DNA of 64,000 nucleotides. Source: JBCFBK01 sp038562555. GTDB taxonomy: Bacteria > Bacteroidota > Bacteroidia > Bacteroidales > Prolixibacteraceae. The translations under genes and the position numbers were made by a program. The notes below the pieces were generated by a model. It did no database searches, was not told the DNA's origin, and saw only the letters and a list, made by a program, of their open reading frames with translations. The stretch is from NCBI GenBank assembly GCA_038562555.1, contig JBCFBK010000017.1:1-64000 (forward strand), in the 5' to 3' direction. Every line of letters begins with the position of its first letter. Positions within the stretch are counted from its first letter, which is position 1. Positions 25,923 to 35,195 of this stretch are shown in pieces.

Positions 25923-28900
25923 ATGAAAAAAAAGCTTAACCGCTGGTTGCGCAAAAAAAAGCGCAGTGCCAGAAAAACTGTTCTGATTATGAAATTAACG
26001 TTCCTCCTGCTGTTTGCGGGAATGCTCCAGTTATCGGCGAATGTTTATTCGCAAAATTCAAAACTTTCACTCAATCTCATAAATTGTACAGTGAGAGAAG
26101 CGCTTCAGAAAATCGAGGAACAAAGTGAGTTCCGTTTCTTCTACAATGAGAAATTTATTGATTTGAACCGCAAAATATCGGTAAAGGGAGAAAATGAGAA
26201 GGTCGAGGACATTCTGAATGAGGTTTTCGCCGGCACAACGATCTCCTATAAAATGATGGCCAATAACCTGATCCTGATCACTCCGAGTGAAGATATTTCT
26301 TCTGTCAAAACGCAACAGACAAAAACGATTAGTGGAAAAGTAACGGATTCATCCGGTTCTCCCCTCCCTGGTGTAACTGTGGCTATCAAGGAAACCACCC
26401 AAGGAACAATCACCAACGAAAACGGGAATTACACGCTGTCCGCTGTTCCCGATAATGCCATTTTACTGTTTTCCTTTGTAGGAATGAGAATGCAGGAAGT
26501 TGCCGCCGACGGGAGAACCACGGTCAATGTCTCGCTAACCGAAGAAACGTTCGGAATAGAAGAAGTCGTGGCGATTGGCTATGGGACTCAAAGACGGGAA
26601 CAGCTGACAACGGCAATTGCCAGCATCAAATCAGAGAACTTCGTCAAGGGATCAGTAACAGATGCTTCTCAATTGATCAGGGGAAAAGTCGCCGGCCTCA
26701 GCATTACAACTTTTGACGGGAATCCTGTCAATACATCACAAATTAACCTGAGGGGAATTACAACCCTGGTTTCAAATACGAGTCCATTGGTATTGATCGA
26801 CGGCGTACCGGGCACGCTCACAACGGTTGCGCCCGAAGACATTGAATCGATCGATGTTTTAAAGGACGGATCGGCAGCCGCCATATATGGCACCCGGGGA
26901 ACCAACGGCATCATTTTGATCACGACCAAAAAGGTAAATGGCGAAACACCCGCAACACTGGAAATAAATAGTTATATCACGACACAACGGATCACAAAAA
27001 AACTGGATTTCATGGATGCTGACCAATACCGGGAACTTGTTTCGCAGGGAAAGCCGGGAGCGACCGACTATGGATATAATACCAACTGGCTGGACGAAAT
27101 ACTCCAAACCCCGTTTTCCCAGGTTCATAACATTACGATAAAAGGAGGTAACAACAAAACGACTTATATCGCCAACCTGAACTATCGCGAATCAGAAGGG
27201 ATCATCAAAAAATCGGACAACAAAATGATCTTTCCAAGGGTGGAACTGACCCACAGCATGTTCGGCGGCAAATTGAAAATTGATGCCAATCTGAGCGGCT
27301 ATCAGCAGGAATACTTTTCCGGATCGGATGGAGGAAGCTTCAATACCAGTGTTTACCGTAATGGATTGACCTACAATCCAACTGACCGGCCAAAGGATGA
27401 TGACGGTAACTGGGTGGAACATGTCGACAAGACTGAGTATATGAATCCCTTGTCCCTTCTGGAAGAGACCCATGGACTAAACCAGAATAACAACTTCCGG
27501 ACCATGGGAACAGTCACCTACCTGCCACTGGAAGGACTGAGCGTCAAGCTACTGGGATCAAGGGACCTGTATAACAGCACCCGGGGATATTATGAAACAA
27601 AGCGGCACTATTCCACGCTGCATGACGGAAAAAATGGATATGCTTCACGCGGAACGACCCGCAGTCTGGAAGAGCTTCTGGAATTTACCCTTCAATATTC
27701 GAAAACGATCGAAAAACATGCCTTTACTGCACTGGCTGGTTATAGCTGGAGCCAGTATAATTACCAAAACTATTATATGCAAAACTGGGATTTTCCGTCA
27801 GATTCGTATAATTACAATAATATGGGTGCCGGTCTGGCACTGAAACGCGGAGAAGCTGTTCAATATTCCTATCAGAGCGAAAATAAACTGGTAGGCTACT
27901 TCGCCAGGGTTAACTATTCTTTTGACGACAAGTATCTTCTCATGGCCAGTTTGCGGCATGAAGGTTCTTCCAAATTTGGGGAAAACCATAAATGGGGGAA
28001 CTTCCCGGCCGTATCACTTGGGTGGAATATCCACAAGGAACACTTCATGCAAAATCTTGACGCACTGACAAATCTTAAACTCAGGGCGGGGTATGGTATT
28101 ACAGGAACAGAACCAAGCGATCCGTACATGTCGTTAAACCGGATCAATTTCAATACCTACTATTTTTATAACGGCGAGTGGATACAAGCCATTAATCCTG
28201 CAACCAATGCCAATCCGGACCTGAGATGGGAGAAAAAAGAAGAAACGAATATCGGGTTGGATTTTGGTTTATTAAAAAACCGGATTTCCGGATCAGTCGA
28301 CCTTTACAAGCGCACCACGAAGGATTTGCTCTTTGATTATCCGGTTTCCACACCACCTTATTTGTACAGTACCTTGAGGGCAAACGCTGCCACAATGGAA
28401 AACAAGGGAATTGAGATCCAGATCAACGCTGTCCCGGTACAGACGAAGGATTTCTACTGGACCACCGATGTCAATTATTCCCGCAATAAAAATAAGCTGG
28501 TTTCCCTGAGCGACAAAAATTTCTCAATCGCCAGCGGCTATTTTGATGAGGGAGATTCGGGAGAGCCCATCCAGCAGAGATTCTCAAGAATTCAGATTGG
28601 CAATCCGATTGGCAACTTCTGGGGATTCAAAACAGTTGATATCGACGACACCGGGCACTGGATTATTGAAGGAAAAGACGGAAATCCTAAGCCAATCCTG
28701 GACCAGCAGGCTGATGACAAACAGATCCTGGGCAATGGTACACCAAAGTTCTTCCTAAGCTGGAATAATACGCTGACTTATAAAAATTTCGATCTGAGCA
28801 TCACCATGCGCGGAGCTTTCGGCTTCCAGATCATCAATTATCCCAATATGCAATACGGGGCTCCAGTGATGCTCAACAGGGGAAATATCCTGACTTCATC

Positions 28901-29222
28901 GTATGATAAAATCTACGGGAAAGTACCTTTAGCTGATGATCAGTCGCTTAATTTTGTAAGTTACTATGTTGAAGACGGCGACTATTGGAAAATAGACAAT
29001 ATCACCATTGGCTATAATCTGACCTTAAAGAACACCCGGATTATCAAAAAGGCCAGGATTTATGCCTCAGGGTCCAACATGTTCACTTTTACCGGTTACT
29101 CTGGAATCGATCCTGAGATCAGTACAAGTTATAACGGCCGCATTCTGGTCCCCGGTGTTGACAGTAAGAACCGATATCCGGCAACCTCAACTTATACCCT
29201 AGGCGTATACCTAACATTTTAA
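25923..29222 (+). CDS. SusC/RagA-family TonB-dependent outer-membrane receptor with N-terminal STN signalling domain
   Basis: 1099 residues. A long basic leader and signal peptide (KLTFLLLFAGMLQLSANVYS) are followed by an STN (secretin/TonB N-terminal) domain at about 50-115 (VREALQKIEEQSEFRFFYNE). Next come a carboxypeptidase-regulatory-like repeat (ISGKVTDSSGSPLPGVTVAI), a TonB box/plug (EVVAIGYGTQRREQLTTAIA; VLKDGSAAAIYGTRGTNGII) and a beta barrel ending in a C-terminal aromatic residue (TYTLGVYLTF). SusC pores import glycans with TonB energy. The STN domain matches the FecR/sigma pair upstream, indicating self-inducing regulation. The substrate is likely a glycan cut by the GH127 enzymes downstream. 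Confidence 0.95.
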   Translation: MKKKLNRWLRKKKRSARKTVLIMKLTFLLLFAGMLQLSANVYSQNSKLSLNLINCTVREALQKIEEQSEFRFFYNEKFIDLNRKISVKGENEKVEDILNEVFAGTTISYKMMANNLILITPSEDISSVKTQQTKTISGKVTDSSGSPLPGVTVAIKETTQGTITNENGNYTLSAVPDNAILLFSFVGMRMQEVAADGRTTVNVSLTEETFGIEEVVAIGYGTQRREQLTTAIASIKSENFVKGSVTDASQLIRGKVAGLSITTFDGNPVNTSQINLRGITTLVSNTSPLVLIDGVPGTLTTVAPEDIESIDVLKDGSAAAIYGTRGTNGIILITTKKVNGETPATLEINSYITTQRITKKLDFMDADQYRELVSQGKPGATDYGYNTNWLDEILQTPFSQVHNITIKGGNNKTTYIANLNYRESEGIIKKSDNKMIFPRVELTHSMFGGKLKIDANLSGYQQEYFSGSDGGSFNTSVYRNGLTYNPTDRPKDDDGNWVEHVDKTEYMNPLSLLEETHGLNQNNNFRTMGTVTYLPLEGLSVKLLGSRDLYNSTRGYYETKRHYSTLHDGKNGYASRGTTRSLEELLEFTLQYSKTIEKHAFTALAGYSWSQYNYQNYYMQNWDFPSDSYNYNNMGAGLALKRGEAVQYSYQSENKLVGYFARVNYSFDDKYLLMASLRHEGSSKFGENHKWGNFPAVSLGWNIHKEHFMQNLDALTNLKLRAGYGITGTEPSDPYMSLNRINFNTYYFYNGEWIQAINPATNANPDLRWEKKEETNIGLDFGLLKNRISGSVDLYKRTTKDLLFDYPVSTPPYLYSTLRANAATMENKGIEIQINAVPVQTKDFYWTTDVNYSRNKNKLVSLSDKNFSIASGYFDEGDSGEPIQQRFSRIQIGNPIGNFWGFKTVDIDDTGHWIIEGKDGNPKPILDQQADDKQILGNGTPKFFLSWNNTLTYKNFDLSITMRGAFGFQIINYPNMQYGAPVMLNRGNILTSSYDKIYGKVPLADDQSLNFVSYYVEDGDYWKIDNITIGYNLTLKNTRIIKKARIYASGSNMFTFTGYSGIDPEISTSYNGRILVPGVDSKNRYPATSTYTLGVYLTF

Positions 29223-29228
29223 TCCCTG

Positions 29229-30842
29229 ATGACTATGAACACAAAAAACAAAATAAAAACAGCTTTACTCATCCCCGCTCTCGTGGCAGCTATGGCGGGA
29301 TGCAACAACGACCTCACAGAGATCACCTACAGCGATTTACCTGCTGATACTTATGCCTACACCGATGCCGCAGCCGCAATGGGAATTGTCTATGCCAATA
29401 TCCGAAGCAATTTTTCGCACACCGACTGGTGGATTGTTCAGGAAACCTCCTCCGATGAAATGTGCCATCCCGCAAACGCGTCGGGCTGGGATGATGGCGG
29501 CATCTATAAACGTATGCACTTGCATACCTGGAACTCTGAAAACCCGCAGATGAATAATATGTGGAATCATTTTTATCCCGGAATCTTAAATGCGAACCGG
29601 ATTATCGGACAGCTTGAATCGGGAGCAATACCCCCAAACATTGGTCCCAAAGAGGCGCTGGTATCGGAGATGAAAGTGGCCCGCGCATTTTTTTACTGGT
29701 TTTTGCTCGACAACTTTGGAGATGTACCATTGGACACTTCATCAACCGCTGCCCAGCTTCTGCCCAAAACCCCGCGCGGGGAGATCTATCAGTTTATCGT
29801 GAATGAGATTACAGAAGCTCTTCCAAACCTGAGCGAAAATAATGACAAAGCGATGTACGGCAGGTTCAATAAATGGGCGGCGAAAGCGTTACTGGCCAAT
29901 GTATACCTGAATGCGGAAGTGTATGGGGCCGGTGCCAAATGGTCTGATTGTCTCACCCAATGTAATGACATTATTGCCAGCAATAAATATTCGCTCGAAC
30001 CCAATTATAAGGATATCTTTAAAACAGCAAATGAGAACTCACCCGAAATTATCTTTGCCGTACCTTTCGACGAAAAAGTGGGCGGAGGATTCTTCCCCGA
30101 AATGTTTTCCTGGAACGGGTCGTTCAAAGAAAAATCCAATATGCAGGCGACACCCTGGGGTTTCGGAGCTGTGATGGCCGTCCCGCAGTTCATCGACACT
30201 TACGATCCTGCCGATCAGCGCCTGGCCGATTCCTGGCTGATGGGCACACAGTATAAGCTCAATGGAGAGGTGATCAAAGCCAGTGATCGCACGCCTTTTA
30301 CCCTCACAAAAGATTTACCTGACGGGTTATACACCAACGAAAAGGAAGGTTACAGGATGAATAAATTCGAAGTGAAAGTCGGCGCTTTCAGTAATTTGAG
30401 TAACGACTTTCCGTTCTTCCGTTATGCTCAGGTGTTACTGATGAAAGCGGAGTGTTTGTTACGAGACAATAAAGCGGCAGAAGCGGCAATTCTGGTTACA
30501 GAGGTCCGTGAGCGGGCTTTTAAAAATAATCCGGCAAAAGCCGCTGTCACAGGGAATGCTTTAGTGCAAAATACCCGGTACCAGTACGGTTATATCGAGA
30601 ACTACCTGGTCGTCGATCCCGGCAATAATACTCCGGTTCAATACGGAGGATTTCTTGATGAGTTGGGCTGGGAATTTGCCTGGGAAGGTCATCGCCGCAG
30701 GGATAACATCCGGTTTGGCACCTTCACGACCAAAAGCTGGTTGTCACATAAGCCCAACGGCGATTACCGCACCGTTTTCCCTCTTCCCCAGTCAGCCGTA
30801 AACGCCAATACACAACTGATTCAGAACCCTGATTATGAATAA
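29229..30842 (+). CDS. SusD/RagB-family outer-membrane glycan-binding lipoprotein
   Basis: 537 residues. The lipoprotein signal ends at lipobox AAMAGC (Cys about residue 20). The helical TPR-like SusD scaffold is visible (VSEMKVARAFFYWFLLDNFG, NKWAAKALLANVYLNAEVYG, FRYAQVLLMKAECLL), and the C-terminal region EFAWEGHRRRDNIRFGTF is a SusD hallmark. It caps the SusC pore and binds the glycan. The gene starts 6 bp after the susC stop; a second in-frame ATG two codons later is equally possible. Confidence 0.95.
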   Translation: MTMNTKNKIKTALLIPALVAAMAGCNNDLTEITYSDLPADTYAYTDAAAAMGIVYANIRSNFSHTDWWIVQETSSDEMCHPANASGWDDGGIYKRMHLHTWNSENPQMNNMWNHFYPGILNANRIIGQLESGAIPPNIGPKEALVSEMKVARAFFYWFLLDNFGDVPLDTSSTAAQLLPKTPRGEIYQFIVNEITEALPNLSENNDKAMYGRFNKWAAKALLANVYLNAEVYGAGAKWSDCLTQCNDIIASNKYSLEPNYKDIFKTANENSPEIIFAVPFDEKVGGGFFPEMFSWNGSFKEKSNMQATPWGFGAVMAVPQFIDTYDPADQRLADSWLMGTQYKLNGEVIKASDRTPFTLTKDLPDGLYTNEKEGYRMNKFEVKVGAFSNLSNDFPFFRYAQVLLMKAECLLRDNKAAEAAILVTEVRERAFKNNPAKAAVTGNALVQNTRYQYGYIENYLVVDPGNNTPVQYGGFLDELGWEFAWEGHRRRDNIRFGTFTTKSWLSHKPNGDYRTVFPLPQSAVNANTQLIQNPDYE

Positions 30843-30851
30843 TTGAATAAC

Positions 30852-30893
30852 CGTGACTGCTTCATCCTCAATTTGATGAGGCAGTCACGTTTT
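30852..30893 (+). terminator. Hairpin with short T run after susD (terminator or attenuator)
   Basis: A 15-bp stem, CGTGACTGCTTCATC / GATGAGGCAGTCACG with one G-U pair, has an 8-nt loop followed by TTTT. It sits between susD and the first GH127 gene, so it could end the SusCD message or reduce read-through. Confidence 0.65.
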
Positions 30894-30933
30894 CGACTTT
30901 ATAACAGCTAATTGCAAATACTTTTTAATCATC

Positions 30934-32921
30934 ATGAAAAAAATCTCAATTGCCATCTTCGTGTGTCTGGGGATCATATCGCCGGAACCGTTAAAAGCGC
31001 AACATGACCTCCTGAAAATGGAGTCGGTAAACTTCTCTCAGGTCGAAATCCAGGATAATTTCTGGAAGCCCGTTATGAACAAGGTTACCAATGTAACCAT
31101 ACCGGTCTGCATTGAACAGACGGAAGTGAAGACGCCAAGGATCAGAAATTTTGAAAAAGTAGCAGCAAAGAAAGGTGAAAAACACGAGGGGATCTATTTT
31201 GACGATTCCGATGTGTATAAGGCGCTGGAAGCTATTGCCTATTCGCTAAAAAACCAGCCGGACCCCGTTCTTGAGAAGAAAGCGGATGAGTGGATCGGGA
31301 AAATCGCTGCAGCCCAATTGCCTGACGGGTACCTGAATACCTATTACACCCTGACCGGCCTCGACAAACGATGGACGGATATGGAAAAACATGAGGATTA
31401 TTGCATTGGTCATCTGATTGAAGCGGCTGTTGCCTACTACAATACCACCGGCAAGCGACAAATGCTGGATGTGGCCATACGTGCCGCCGACCACATTGAT
31501 CAGACCTTGCGTCAAAAAAATATTCCCTGGGTCTCGGGTCATCAGGAAATAGAACTTGCATTGGTCAAGCTTTACCATACTACGGGAAATAAAAAATACC
31601 TCGGGCTTGCCGATTGGTATCTTCAGCAACGCGGACACGGGCATGGGAAAGGTGTTATCTGGGACCAATGGAAATCTCTGGAGTATTGTCAGGATGACCT
31701 GCCGGTAAAGGAACAAAAGGAGATCACAGGCCACGCCGTGCGTGCCATGTATCTCTACACCGGAGCCGCTGATGTGGGTGCAGCCATGAATGACAACGGT
31801 TATATGGATGCAATGAAAACGGTATGGGAAGACGTCGTTTACCGCAACATGTATATAACCGGCGGAATTGGTTCATCGGGGAAGAATGAAGGTTTTTCAG
31901 TTGATTATGATCTGCCTAACGAAGAAGCGTATTGCGAGACCTGCGCATCGGTGGGTATGGTCTTTTGGAATCAACGCATGAATTTGTTAACCGGCGATGC
32001 CAAATATATTGACGTACTGGAGCGTAGCCTGTATAACGGTGCCCTGGATGGCCTTTCACTCTCGGGCGATCGCTTTTTTTACGGCAATCCGCTTGCTTCC
32101 TCCGGCAATTATTCACGAAGCGAATGGTTTGGATGTGCCTGCTGTCCTTCCAACATCGCCCGCCTTGCCGAATCGGTCGGCAATTACATTTACGCCAAAA
32201 CCAACGATGCTGTTTGGATAAATCTGTTTGTTGGCAGTACCGTATCCGTGCCGCTGCAAAAAAAGGATGTAAAAATTACCCAAACAACAAACTATCCCTG
32301 GGATGGAAATGTGCAAATCGCGGTGAATCCGGCAAAGCAGACAAAATTCGGATTGTATATCCGTATTCCGGGATGGGTTCAAAACCAGCCTGTTCCCGGA
32401 GACACCTATAGCTTTACCGATACCGACAACACGACCTTCACACTGGCAGTGAACGGCAAAACAGAAAACATCAAACCGGTGAACGGGTATGTCCTTATTA
32501 ACCGGGACTGGAAAAAAGGTGATCAGGTCGATATCAGTTTCCCCATGCCGGTACGAAGAGTGAAAGCGATCGACAAGGTAAAGGAAAACATCAACGCCGT
32601 CGCCCTGCAAAGAGGTCCGCTGGTGTACTGTTTCGAGCATCCGGACAATGGTGTACAAAACATGAATCTGGTTTTGGCAGATCAGGTCAAAATGAATGCG
32701 GAATTCGATCCGGATTTACTTGAAGGGGTCGTTGTACTGAAAGGGAATGTGCCCGTTATAACCGTATCGTCCGATGGACTGAACGTATCGGCGGAAACAA
32801 AACCGGTCACCGCGATCCCCTATTATACCTGGGCAAACAGGGGCGAAGGTCCCATGAAAGTCTGGGTCCCCCGAAAAATACAGCAGCTCAAAATCANNNN
32901 NNNNNNAAAATCAATCCGTAA
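30934..32921 (+). CDS. GH127-type hydrolase (beta-L-arabinofuranosidase-like, DUF1680), interrupted by an assembly gap near the stop
   Basis: About 656 residues if the gap is closed as proposed. A signal peptide (ISIAIFVCLGIISPEPLKA) precedes an (alpha/alpha)6 barrel with GYLNTYYTLTG, HLIEAAVAYYNTTGK and GHAVRAMYLYTG. The zinc-thiolate active site of GH127 is complete: E335 and C337 in EAYCETCAS, and C403/C404 in GCACCPSN, the latter pair including the cysteine nucleophile. A beta-sandwich tail ends near WVPRKIQQLKI. Ten Ns follow at 32897-32906. The 7-mer AAAATCA occurs on both sides of the Ns, and merging the copies gives codons for Asn-Pro and then TAA at 32919-32921. Family members remove beta-L-arabinofuranose or related sugars. 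Confidence 0.88.
32897..32906. other. Assembly gap (10 Ns), probably an unmerged contig overlap
   Basis: The run of exactly ten Ns is flanked by the same 7-mer, AAAATCA (32890-32896 and 32907-32913). Removing the Ns and one copy restores a normal stop for the GH127 gene. Confidence 0.8.
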
Positions 32922-32935
32922 AAGGTTTGATAGCC

Positions 32936-34594
32936 ATGAAAAATCCGCCTCCACATATCCGGAATAAGAAAAAGCTTATCTTTAAAGCAGTTGCCATCCT
33001 GCTGCCTTTCATAGGTCTGTCGTTAACGGAAGGCGGTTTGCGGGTTTTTCGATATGGCCATAATCTGGATTTATTTGTAGAGGACAAGGGTAACACCGAT
33101 TATCTGGTGATGAACCAGTATGCCTCGAAACGTTACTTTACGGAACAGGAGAATGCGACCATGGGGACGTTCGAACCGTTCAGAAAGGAAAAACTACCTG
33201 GTTCCCTCCGGATTTTTGTATTGGGAGAATCGACCACCCTGGGATATCCTTATATGTACAACGCTTCGTTTCACCGGTGGTTACACTACCGGCTGATGAA
33301 CACGTTCCCCGGCAGGGAGTTTGAGATCATCAATCTTTCCCTGACAGCAGTGAATTCATGGACGGTTCTGGGATTTGCAAAAGAGCTTGTCGATTATGAG
33401 CCCGACGCGGTCCTGATGTACTGCGGACAGAATGAATACTATGGTACGCTTGGCGTAGGATCAAGCTCCAGACTGGGCACCAGTCGCCTCGTGGTACAAA
33501 GCCTGTTGCATTTACGTTCACTCAGGCTGGTTCAGTTAACGGGAAATACCTTGCAACGGATCAGAAGTTTTTTGAAAGGCAAACCGGCTGAACCGCGCGG
33601 AACCCTAATGAAACGGATGGCAGCAAGACAGGAAATACCTTTCGGTTCTTCCGCTTATCATCATGGCATCCGGCAGTTCGGCAAAAATATGGAAGCCATT
33701 TGTATGATCCTGTCAAAGCGGAACGTTCCGCTGTTCATCAGTAATCTCGTGAGCAATGAAAAGGATTTGAAACCATTTACGAGCGCAGAAGGCGATACTG
33801 CCGGTTCTGCGCTCCATCATTTTCTGAAAGCCGAAGCCGCGTATCGAAAAGGCAATTTCACGAGTGCCAAAAAACAATATGTAAGGGCAAAAGATCTCGA
33901 CCTGCTTCGATTCAGGGCGCCGGAAGCTTTAAATCAGATCATTGCGGGCTTACCGGAAAGATTTCCATCCGTCCACCTGGTCGATGCCAAAAAACTGTTC
34001 GAAGCCCATTCGCCTCACGGGATCATTGGCAGGGAAACCATTTTGGAGCACGTCCATCCGAACCTTTTCGGATACGGCTTACTATCTGAAGCGTTTTACC
34101 AGGCCCTTAAGCAGCACCAGGTGATCGCTCCAAAAGAGGAGTTTGAAATTTCACTGCTGCAACTCCGGAAGGAAATGCCAATCACCCGTGTCGATTCTCT
34201 TAAAGGAACCTATGAGATCATGATCTTAAGGGAAAACTGGCCCTTCGATGAAAGAAAGACCTTTGATCCCGGTAAGCTGAAGTCGTATGAAGAAAAGCTG
34301 GCGATGGCTCTCCTCGGCGGACAAATAAGCTGGAATGATGCCATACAACATCAAATGAATTATTTTTTGACTAAAAATGATCAGCGCAATGCCGCAAAAG
34401 TTGCGGAAGCCGCGGCATTACAATATCCCAACGATGTAATTTTTCTTCAGTATGCCGGTAAGTTTTGCATGAATCTTCGAAATCCGGATAAAGCCAGGAT
34501 ATACTTCCAAAGAGCTTTATCGCTCGACAAAAACAACAAGACGACGATTGACATGCTTAATCAGGCAATCGCATTTTCGGTCAACCTCCCTTAA
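32936..34594 (+). CDS. Membrane-anchored SGNH-hydrolase-like protein with C-terminal TPR-like helices
   Basis: 552 residues from the ATG at 32936; the TTG three codons upstream is less likely. A basic N-terminus and one membrane helix (FKAVAILLPFIGLSLTEGG) anchor an extracytoplasmic SGNH domain. That domain has FVLGESTTLGYPY (nucleophile S99), MYCGQNEYYG (Gly/Asn oxyanion block) and EHVHPNLFGYGL with H374. The C-terminal ~120 residues are helical repeats resembling TPR. The fold covers O-acetyl esterases and acyltransferase partners. It leads a four-gene group ending in a carbamoyltransferase, which suggests modification or de-modification of a surface polymer or lipid; this is inference. Confidence 0.75.
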   Translation: MKNPPPHIRNKKKLIFKAVAILLPFIGLSLTEGGLRVFRYGHNLDLFVEDKGNTDYLVMNQYASKRYFTEQENATMGTFEPFRKEKLPGSLRIFVLGESTTLGYPYMYNASFHRWLHYRLMNTFPGREFEIINLSLTAVNSWTVLGFAKELVDYEPDAVLMYCGQNEYYGTLGVGSSSRLGTSRLVVQSLLHLRSLRLVQLTGNTLQRIRSFLKGKPAEPRGTLMKRMAARQEIPFGSSAYHHGIRQFGKNMEAICMILSKRNVPLFISNLVSNEKDLKPFTSAEGDTAGSALHHFLKAEAAYRKGNFTSAKKQYVRAKDLDLLRFRAPEALNQIIAGLPERFPSVHLVDAKKLFEAHSPHGIIGRETILEHVHPNLFGYGLLSEAFYQALKQHQVIAPKEEFEISLLQLRKEMPITRVDSLKGTYEIMILRENWPFDERKTFDPGKLKSYEEKLAMALLGGQISWNDAIQHQMNYFLTKNDQRNAAKVAEAAALQYPNDVIFLQYAGKFCMNLRNPDKARIYFQRALSLDKNNKTTIDMLNQAIAFSVNLP

Positions 34595-34597
34595 TTC

Positions 34598-35035
34598 ATG
34601 CAGATGACCGGAACGACCCAAAACAGAAAGCAAGACAGCACGTTCGGATTAATTGCCGGATCGGTCTGCCTCGCCTTTGTATTGTACCGTTACATCGATT
34701 CAAACGTTCTGAGTTACCTGTTTGCCATCATCGGGTCGCTTTTTATAATCCTGGCAGTGACCATACCGGCATGGCTTCGCCCGTTCCGTACCTTCATGAC
34801 AATAACCGGTCATTATCTTGGCATTGTAAATACCTTTATGCTGCTGACGGTGATCTATACCTTGTTCTTTATTCCAACCGGTTACCTGTTAAGGCTGTCC
34901 GGAATGGATAGTTTGCAAAGGAAACGACTGACGAAAATTAAATCTTACTGGACGGATAAATCTGCGAAAGAAAGAAGCGCTATGAAACGAGCCAGGAACG
35001 GTAAACCTTATAATCACATGAAAAATCAATTTTAA
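34598..35035 (+). CDS. SxtJ-like small membrane protein
   Basis: 145 residues with two or three membrane helices (FGLIAGSVCLAFVLY; YLFAIIGSLFIILAVTIPAW; GIVNTFMLLTVIYTLFFIP) and a basic cytoplasmic tail containing GYLLRLSGMDSLQRK. The pattern matches the SxtJ-type membrane proteins commonly found next to NodU/TobZ carbamoyltransferases. It starts 3 bp after the SGNH stop. Biochemical role unknown. Confidence 0.7.
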   Translation: MQMTGTTQNRKQDSTFGLIAGSVCLAFVLYRYIDSNVLSYLFAIIGSLFIILAVTIPAWLRPFRTFMTITGHYLGIVNTFMLLTVIYTLFFIPTGYLLRLSGMDSLQRKRLTKIKSYWTDKSAKERSAMKRARNGKPYNHMKNQF

Positions 35036-35044
35036 TTTAAGGGC

Positions 35045-35194
35045 ATGAACATCTTAAAGGAATTCGCCACATTCCTGTGGCAGGAAAAGAAATACTGGCT
35101 CTGGCCGCTCATGATCGTACTGTTTCTTTTTGGTACATTGATGGTATTTACAGAAGGTTCGGCATTGGCTCCTTTCATTTATTCCTTGTTTTAA
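35045..35194 (+). CDS. DUF5989-type 49-residue membrane protein
   Basis: A very short gene encoding 49 residues. An amphipathic start (MNILKEFATFLWQEKKYWLW) precedes a single membrane helix (PLMIVLFLFGTLMVF) and the tail TEGSALAPFIYSLF. The E/QGSALAPFIYxLF ending is the hallmark of the DUF5989 family, which accompanies SxtJ-like proteins and carbamoyltransferases. Its stop is at 35192-35194 and the carbamoyltransferase ATG follows at 35196. Function unknown; it may be a membrane tether or regulatory subunit. Confidence 0.8.
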   Translation: MNILKEFATFLWQEKKYWLWPLMIVLFLFGTLMVFTEGSALAPFIYSLF

Positions 35195-35195
35195 C

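Noticed and set aside
32907..32967. Extra C-terminal tail of the GH127 protein past the Ns
   Set aside because: The reading depends on the arbitrary number of Ns, overlaps the next gene and is unlike the family end.
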